Shown here: piece after piece, positions 30,155 through 34,617 of the stretch
Position numbering within the stretch: position 1 is the first letter of the stretch
Layout: each line of letters begins with the position of its first letter
From: an uncultured Oxalobacter sp.
GTDB lineage: Bacteria > Pseudomonadota > Gammaproteobacteria > Burkholderiales > Burkholderiaceae_D
Length of the DNA: 34,617 bases
NCBI GenBank assembly: GCA_934401755.1
Contig: CAKRSU010000021.1
Span: 1-34,617 of the forward strand
Reading direction: 5' to 3'
The notes under the pieces: model-generated
Told to the model about the DNA's origin: nothing
Database searches by the model: none
The model's input: the letters and a program-made list of their open reading frames with translations, nothing else
Made by a program: the position numbers and the translations under genes

Positions 30155-31513
30155 ATGATGTTAGATTTGAAGCAAAAATTTCATGGATATTGGATGAAAG
30201 GGATAAGTTCTTGGTGTTTTTGCATTGTCATGGTATTTGTTTCAATGGTTTCTGCTGTTGCTGGAGTGCCTGTTGAACAATGGAAAACAACTAACGGCGC
30301 TAAAGTCATGTTTGTTGGCACTTCTGCTGTTCCCATTGTAGATATTAGTGTTGAATTTGATGCTGGTTCTCGTTTTGATCCTGCGAATAAAAGTGGCTTA
30401 GCGGCATTAACTAATAGTATGCTGGATAAAGGGATTGCTAGTCGTTATGGTGTAAAAGGGATGAGTGAGTCCCAAATTATGGATGCATTTGCAGATGCAG
30501 GTGCTATTCAATTTAGTAAAATCGGAATGGATCGTAGCGGGTATCGCTTAAGAGTTTTATCTGATCAGACAAGTGCTCATGATGCGATTCAATTAATGGG
30601 GCGATTTCTTGCTTATCCTTCGTTCCCTGAAGAGGTCTTAAAACGTGAGCGTGCCATTATGACGGCAGTTATTAAAGAAGAATTAACTCGCCCACAAAAT
30701 ATTGGGAGTCGTACGTTTCAGCAAATACTCTATGGTGAGCACCCTTATGGACGAAGCCCTACTGAAGCATCTATTGCTGCGATTACTCGAAAAGATATCA
30801 TTAATTTTTATCGCACCTATTATGTTGCAGATCGTGCAGTGATTGGTATTGTGGGGAATGTAACGAGAAAACAGGCAGAAGATATTGCTGAAAGAATGAG
30901 TCAACAATTATCCGTATCTTCTTTTCCGATACCAACATTACCTGATGTCCCGGAACAAAAAGATAGAATACAAATGATTCCTCATCCAGCTTCACAGGCC
31001 CATTTATTTAAAGGGATGGCGGCAATTAAACGAGGAGATCCTGATTTTTTTGCATTGACAGTGGGTAATTATATTCTTGGTGGTGGCGGATTTTCTTCTC
31101 GTTTAATGAATGAAGTGCGTGAAAAACAAGGTTTATCTTATGGGGTATCGAGTAATTTTCAATCATTACTTCAGCCAGGGCCTTTCACAATTAGTTTACA
31201 AACAAAAAAATCTCAAGTGAGTGAAGCACTTAAAGTAGTCAATCAAACATTAAATGATTTTTTGAAAAATGGACCGACAGCTCAAGAAGTACAAGAAGCC
31301 AAAGCGCATTTAATGAGTGGTTTTGTGATGAATTTAGATGGAAATCAAAAAATTCTTGATTTGATTACAATGATAGGAGCTTATGATTTGCCATTAGATT
31401 ATCTGGATACTTGGACCGATAAAATTCAGTCAGTAACAGTTGATGATGTCCGGGCTGCATTTAATCGGAAATTGTCGGCAGAAAAAATGACAACGGTGGT
31501 TGTCGGAAATTGA
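30155..31513 (+). CDS. M16 peptidase-like protein without zinc motif (partner subunit)
   Basis: 452 residues with an N-terminal signal peptide (hydrophobic about residues 20-36, ending near AVAG). Where the zinc motif should be, the sequence reads KSGLAALTNSMLDKG, so it lacks HxxEH and is probably not catalytic. The C-terminal M16 half retains GGGGFSSRLMNEVREKQGLSYGV, containing the Arg/Tyr pair that contacts substrate in the partner subunit. AAGGA precedes the ATG by a few bases. Its stop overlaps the rsmD start, so the M16 pair and rsmD are likely one transcript. Confidence 0.88.
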   Translation: MMLDLKQKFHGYWMKGISSWCFCIVMVFVSMVSAVAGVPVEQWKTTNGAKVMFVGTSAVPIVDISVEFDAGSRFDPANKSGLAALTNSMLDKGIASRYGVKGMSESQIMDAFADAGAIQFSKIGMDRSGYRLRVLSDQTSAHDAIQLMGRFLAYPSFPEEVLKRERAIMTAVIKEELTRPQNIGSRTFQQILYGEHPYGRSPTEASIAAITRKDIINFYRTYYVADRAVIGIVGNVTRKQAEDIAERMSQQLSVSSFPIPTLPDVPEQKDRIQMIPHPASQAHLFKGMAAIKRGDPDFFALTVGNYILGGGGFSSRLMNEVREKQGLSYGVSSNFQSLLQPGPFTISLQTKKSQVSEALKVVNQTLNDFLKNGPTAQEVQEAKAHLMSGFVMNLDGNQKILDLITMIGAYDLPLDYLDTWTDKIQSVTVDDVRAAFNRKLSAEKMTTVVVGN

Positions 31514-32172
31514 TGAATATGATGACCGAAAATAAAAAGTTGATTCGAAATCGTTATTTTGAACAATCCCGACAATTAAAAGGAAATAATCGGCATACCG
31601 TTAGAATTATCGGAGGAAGATGGAAACGAACGCCAATTATGGTGATTGATGCGCAAGGATTACGCCCAACACCAGAGCGGGTTCGGGAAACGTTGTTTAA
31701 CTGGTTAGGACATTTTTGGGAAAGTGGTTTTGAATTATTAACTTGTCTGGACATGTTTGCCGGTAGTGGGGCATTAGGATTTGAGGCTGCGAGCCGAGGA
31801 TTTAAGCAGATCGTCATGATTGAAAAAAATAGATTGGCGTGGAAATCTCTGCAAACCATTAAAGAGAAACTTAATGCCACTCAAATTCAAATATGTTTAG
31901 GAGACGCGATTGGGATTATCGAAAAAATGTTTGCTCAAAAAGAGCAATTTAACTTAATTTGCTTAGATCCGCCTTTTCATGAGCATTTATTGCCAATGGT
32001 ATTGCCAAGATGTGAAAAACTGTTAAAAAATCAGGGAATGATTTACGTGGAATCCGATCAAGCCATAACAGAAAACCAATTAATTAATTGGGATGTTGAT
32101 AATAATCTGCGTATTGTTCGTGAAGGACGTGCAGGGCAGGTTTATTATCATCTGCTTGAAAAGCAGGTATGA
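31513..32172 (+). CDS. rsmD: 16S rRNA (guanine-966-N2)-methyltransferase
   Basis: Methylates G966 of 16S rRNA in the small subunit. 219 residues from the ATG at 31513, which overlaps the preceding TGA by one base; TTG 31510 and ATG 31519/31522 are alternatives. RIIGGRWKRTPI...LRPTPERVRETLFNWL is the typical RsmD N-terminus. DMFAGSGALGFEAASRG binds SAM and LDPPF is catalytic motif IV. coaD follows, the usual order in many proteobacteria. Confidence 0.95.
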   Translation: MNMMTENKKLIRNRYFEQSRQLKGNNRHTVRIIGGRWKRTPIMVIDAQGLRPTPERVRETLFNWLGHFWESGFELLTCLDMFAGSGALGFEAASRGFKQIVMIEKNRLAWKSLQTIKEKLNATQIQICLGDAIGIIEKMFAQKEQFNLICLDPPFHEHLLPMVLPRCEKLLKNQGMIYVESDQAITENQLINWDVDNNLRIVREGRAGQVYYHLLEKQV

Positions 32173-32219
32173 TACGTATCTTTATCAATTAGATTTAACT
32201 CTATCGAAAGATCTTTATT

Positions 32220-32717
32220 ATGGTGATTGCTGTGTATCCAGGTACATTCGACCCATTGACCTGCGGGCATGAAGACATTGTTCGCCGAGCTGTTGGGTTG
32301 TTTGACCAGTTGGTGATTGGTATAGCGGACAGTCATGCTAAAAAGCCTTTTTTTACAACAGCTGAGCGAGTTGAGATGGCAAGCGAGGTATTGGCGCAAT
32401 ATCCTAATGTTAGTGTTAGACCTTTTTCAGGATTGCTGCGTGATTTTGCAAGAGAAATTCATGCAACAGTTGTTATTCGTGGGTTGCGGGCCGTTTCTGA
32501 TTTTGAGTATGAATTCCAGATGGCAGGAATGAATAAACATTTGATGCCGGAAGTGGAAACCTTATTTATGACGCCATCGGATCAATTTCAGTTCGTATCT
32601 GGTACATTTGTTAGAGAAATTGCCTATATGGATGGTGATGTTTCAAAGTTTGTTTTTCCATCTGTTGAAAAACGACTAAAACAGAAAGTCGCTGAAATTA
32701 AAACTAGCAGAAAATAA
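32220..32717 (+). CDS. coaD: Phosphopantetheine adenylyltransferase
   Basis: Penultimate step of coenzyme A synthesis: transfers AMP to 4'-phosphopantetheine. 165 residues with the nucleotidyltransferase signature [19 protein letters not shown] at the N-terminus (T/HxGH-type), [18 protein letters not shown] in the middle, and [11 protein letters not shown], equivalent to the ISSTxVR motif. Length is standard. The ribosome site before ATG 32220 is weak. It lies between rsmD and the ferredoxin gene. Confidence 0.97.
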   Translation: MVIAVYPGTFDPLTCGHEDIVRRAVGLFDQLVIGIADSHAKKPFFTTAERVEMASEVLAQYPNVSVRPFSGLLRDFAREIHATVVIRGLRAVSDFEYEFQMAGMNKHLMPEVETLFMTPSDQFQFVSGTFVREIAYMDGDVSKFVFPSVEKRLKQKVAEIKTSRK

Positions 32718-32729
32718 TGAAGGCATTAA

Positions 32730-32978
32730 ATGGCTTATAAGATTACAGATGATTGTATCAGTTGTGAGATTTGTGTTCCTGAATGTCCAAATATGGCGAT
32801 TTCTTTGGGTGACCAAATATGTGAGATAGATTTCAACCGATGCACAGAGTGTGTTGGGCATTATGATGAACCGCAATGTGCAGCAGTCTGTCCCATGGAA
32901 TGTTGTAAACCAGATCCTGATCATTCTGAGACTCAGGAGCAATTGATGGTTAAATTTGAACGTTTGCAAGCGGACTAA
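32730..32978 (+). CDS. YfhL-type 2[4Fe-4S] ferredoxin
   Basis: 82-residue ferredoxin of the Allochromatium (Alvin) type. The first cluster set is CISCEICVPECP; the second is CTECVGHYDEPQCAAVCP, with the extra loop residues between the second and third Cys that mark this subfamily, and a C-terminal helix extension. It should hold two [4Fe-4S] clusters and carry low-potential electrons. GAAGG sits 6 bases before the ATG. Placement after coaD is a common Burkholderiales arrangement; the partner enzyme is unknown. Confidence 0.93.
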   Translation: MAYKITDDCISCEICVPECPNMAISLGDQICEIDFNRCTECVGHYDEPQCAAVCPMECCKPDPDHSETQEQLMVKFERLQAD

Positions 32979-33011
32979 TGTCTTTGCTGTTTTATAAAAT
33001 GTTTAAAGAAT

Positions 33012-33047
33012 AAAGCACCAACATTTATTTTTACGTGTTGGTGCTTT
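33012..33047. terminator. Bidirectional terminator between ferredoxin and ychF
   Basis: AAAGCACCAACA (33012-33023) and TGTTGGTGCTTT (33036-33047) form a perfect 12-bp stem with a 12-base loop between two convergent genes. The short T-runs within the stem ends make it usable from both sides. Confidence 0.8.
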
Positions 33048-33064
33048 GAGAAGTCTCATTGTCA

Positions 33065-34156
33065 TTAAACATTAAATAGGAAATTCATCACATCTCCATC
33101 TTTTACGATGTAATCTTTTCCTTCAACGCGCATTTTCCCGGCTTCTTTGGCTCCATTTTCACCATTGCATGCAATGTAGTCTTCATATGAAATCGTTTGA
33201 GCTCGAATGAAGCCTCGTTCAAAGTCAGTGTGAATAACGCCTGCTGCTTGAGGAGCGGTGTCTCCCGTGTGAATTGTCCATGCTCTGACCTCTTTTTGAC
33301 CTGCCGTAAAATAAGTTTGAAGTCCCAATAATTTAAAACCTGCACGGATTAAGCGATTTAATCCAGGTTCTTCCATGCCCATATCGGCAAGAAATTCTGC
33401 GCGATCTTCTTCTGGCAGTTCAACAATTTCAGCTTCGGTTGCTGCACAGATTGCAACTAATGGTGCATTTTGAGATTTCGCATAGGCAGTTAATTGGTCA
33501 AGTAACGGATTATCCGTAAAACCATCATCTGAAACATTAGCAACATACATAGCGGGTTTTGCTGTAATCAGAAATAAAGGTTTTAATAATGCCATTTCGT
33601 CTTTTGTTAATCCCATAGTTCGAATGGGATCTCCGTGATCCAAATGTGCCGAAACTTTTTTCAATAAATTGCAAAGTTTTACGGAGTCCTTGTTTCCTGA
33701 ACCAGCTTTTTTGATTTCACGTTGATAGACTCTGTCTACTGTTGAAAGGTCAGCTAATGCAAGTTCTGTCTGAATAACAGTAATATCATTGATTGGATCG
33801 ACTTTTCCTGCGACATGAACAACATTGGGATCTTCAAAACATCGCACGACATTAACAATGGCATCAGTTTCACGAATATGAGCCAAAAATTGGTTTCCTA
33901 AACCTTCGCCTTTTGAGGCACCTGCGACAAGACCAGCAATATCGACAAACTCAACGACGGCAGGAATAATTTTTTGTGGATTTACAATGGCCGCTAATTT
34001 TTCAAGCCGTGGGTCAGGGACTTCGACGATACCGACATTAGGTTCAATTGTGCAAAATGGATAATTTTCTGCAGGGATTGCTGCTTTTGTTAAAGCATTA
34101 AATAGTGTTGATTTTCCGACATTGGGTAAACCAACAATACCACATTTCAAACTCAT
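33065..34156 (-). CDS. ychF: Redox-regulated ATPase YchF (OLA1 family)
   Basis: A 363-residue translation-associated P-loop NTPase of the Obg-related YchF family, which prefers ATP. The P-loop is GLPNVGKST; the switch region includes [21 protein letters not shown]. The G4 position is not the canonical NKxD, consistent with ATP use. A coiled-coil insert lies around residues 130-200, and the C-terminal TGS domain includes [13 protein letters not shown] and [19 protein letters not shown]. Length is normal. It is convergent with the ferredoxin gene. In its leader TCCCT/AGGGA (34193-34206) can form a small hairpin. Confidence 0.97.
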   Translation of the reverse strand: MSLKCGIVGLPNVGKSTLFNALTKAAIPAENYPFCTIEPNVGIVEVPDPRLEKLAAIVNPQKIIPAVVEFVDIAGLVAGASKGEGLGNQFLAHIRETDAIVNVVRCFEDPNVVHVAGKVDPINDITVIQTELALADLSTVDRVYQREIKKAGSGNKDSVKLCNLLKKVSAHLDHGDPIRTMGLTKDEMALLKPLFLITAKPAMYVANVSDDGFTDNPLLDQLTAYAKSQNAPLVAICAATEAEIVELPEEDRAEFLADMGMEEPGLNRLIRAGFKLLGLQTYFTAGQKEVRAWTIHTGDTAPQAAGVIHTDFERGFIRAQTISYEDYIACNGENGAKEAGKMRVEGKDYIVKDGDVMNFLFNV

Positions 34157-34333
34157 GGAATTCTTTCTGAAAGGATTTTTGGGTTAATCATGTCCCTATA
34201 AAGGGAAGAATAATTAATACACTTTATCAATTTTCACTTTGATGTCAAATAAATGAGAAAAAAGAACAGCCATTAGATTTTTTATTTACCTTAAAAGTGG
34301 TGATAGAAATAGGGATATAGAATTAAAAGGTAG
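34157..34333. other. AT-rich gap upstream of ychF
   Basis: No gene is visible; stops occur in all plus-strand frames. It should carry the ychF promoter on the minus strand, but no hexamer pair stands out. A small TCCCT/AGGGA hairpin at 34193-34206 is the only structure noted. Confidence 0.4.
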
Positions 34334-34617
34334 GATTTTCCAAAAAATATCGATTATATTGTCATTGCTTCCAAAATTTCCCGAGGAAGTGTCCGGAAGT
34401 TGCGAAAACCATTGCAGTTCTCAAAAAGGAAAAGCCCCCAAAAACATAAAAAAATAAAAAAAGATAAAGAAAGTGCAAAAGCTCTGAAGATACCAAAAAA
34501 GAGAAAAAAGGCGAGAAAGCCTCTCGAAAGCGTAAAAACGTCGAAAAGTCTAAACACAAAATTCCCAGGAAGCGCCAAAAGAGATAAAAGCTTCAAAAGG
34601 AATAAAAAAGGAAAAAG
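34334..34617 (+). other. Open, very lysine-rich frame running off the right edge (uncertain CDS)
   Basis: From just after the TAG at 34331-34333 one plus-strand frame is open to the end of the window (94 codons). No ATG or GTG lies in it; the first usual alternative starts are TTG at 34400 and 34412, with GAGGAAG (34383-34389) about 10 bases before the first. From 34400 the encoded 72 residues contain about 25 Lys and 6 Arg, like a histone-H1-like or nucleic-acid-binding tail. A-rich DNA gives Lys codons by chance, so it could be noncoding. The overlapping minus-strand frame (Phe/Leu-rich) looks like its mirror image. Confidence 0.3.

Noticed and set aside
34354..34596. Minus-strand Phe/Leu-rich frames near the right edge that look like membrane proteins
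   Set aside because: Their hydrophobic content is what the reverse of Lys-rich, A-rich DNA produces; no start context or family match is seen.

Overview
The window is a contiguous piece of chromosome from an AT-rich Gram-negative bacterium. The gene order fits a low-G+C member of the Betaproteobacteria, order Burkholderiales, perhaps a Sutterellaceae- or Alcaligenaceae-like host-associated lineage. The evidence is the arrangement fur < > bamE-dapB-leuS-lptE-holA-proA, the pair of M16 peptidases next to rsmD-coaD-ferredoxin, the bamE/lptE outer-membrane lipoproteins, and an RpoH with a sigma-32 style heat-shock operon. The species cannot be named from sequence reading alone.

Layout. (1) 1-1452, minus strand: the N-terminal 484 codons of a large type V autotransporter with an extended signal peptide; it runs off the left edge. 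(2) 1453-1895: an AT-rich intergenic region with related dyad-symmetric sites between the adhesin and a ClC chloride/proton antiporter (clcA). (3) 3397-5618: fur diverges from an unusually long bamE. (4) 5621-13405: a co-directional housekeeping run, dapB, leuS, lptE, holA, proA and an RlmL-type rRNA methyltransferase, with a possible RNA pseudoknot ahead of leuS. (5) 13589-18558: a PabA-PabB fusion, a PabC-like aminotransferase, pyrF and nadK. (6) 18612-24252: recN, then grpE, dnaK and dnaJ, with two near-identical sigma-32 promoters. (7) 24312-28723: trmL, a BioC-like methyltransferase, a stand-alone RibD_C/DHFR-like reductase, rpoH and ftsY. (8) 28798-32978: two M16 peptidase-family proteins, rsmD, coaD and a 2[4Fe-4S] ferredoxin. 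(9) ychF on the minus strand, then an AT-rich stretch with a lysine-rich open frame running off the right edge.

How the parts work together. Cell-envelope biogenesis is strongly represented: BamE and LptE assemble outer-membrane protein and LPS, FtsY delivers membrane proteins, and the autotransporter is a likely Bam client. Protein quality control is the second theme: sigma-32 itself is encoded here, and its predicted targets grpE and dnaK carry matching promoters about 6-7 kb away. The rest is core metabolism: lysine, proline, folate, pyrimidine, NADP and CoA.

Most genes are ordinary housekeeping genes. The least ordinary signals are the 561-residue BamE with a roughly 200-residue linker before its folded domain, the leuS leader pseudoknot, the repeated dyad sites upstream of the adhesin, the compositional break inside the adhesin, and the odd translation start of the pabA-pabB fusion. 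I see no tRNA or rRNA gene, CRISPR array, insertion sequence or prophage.
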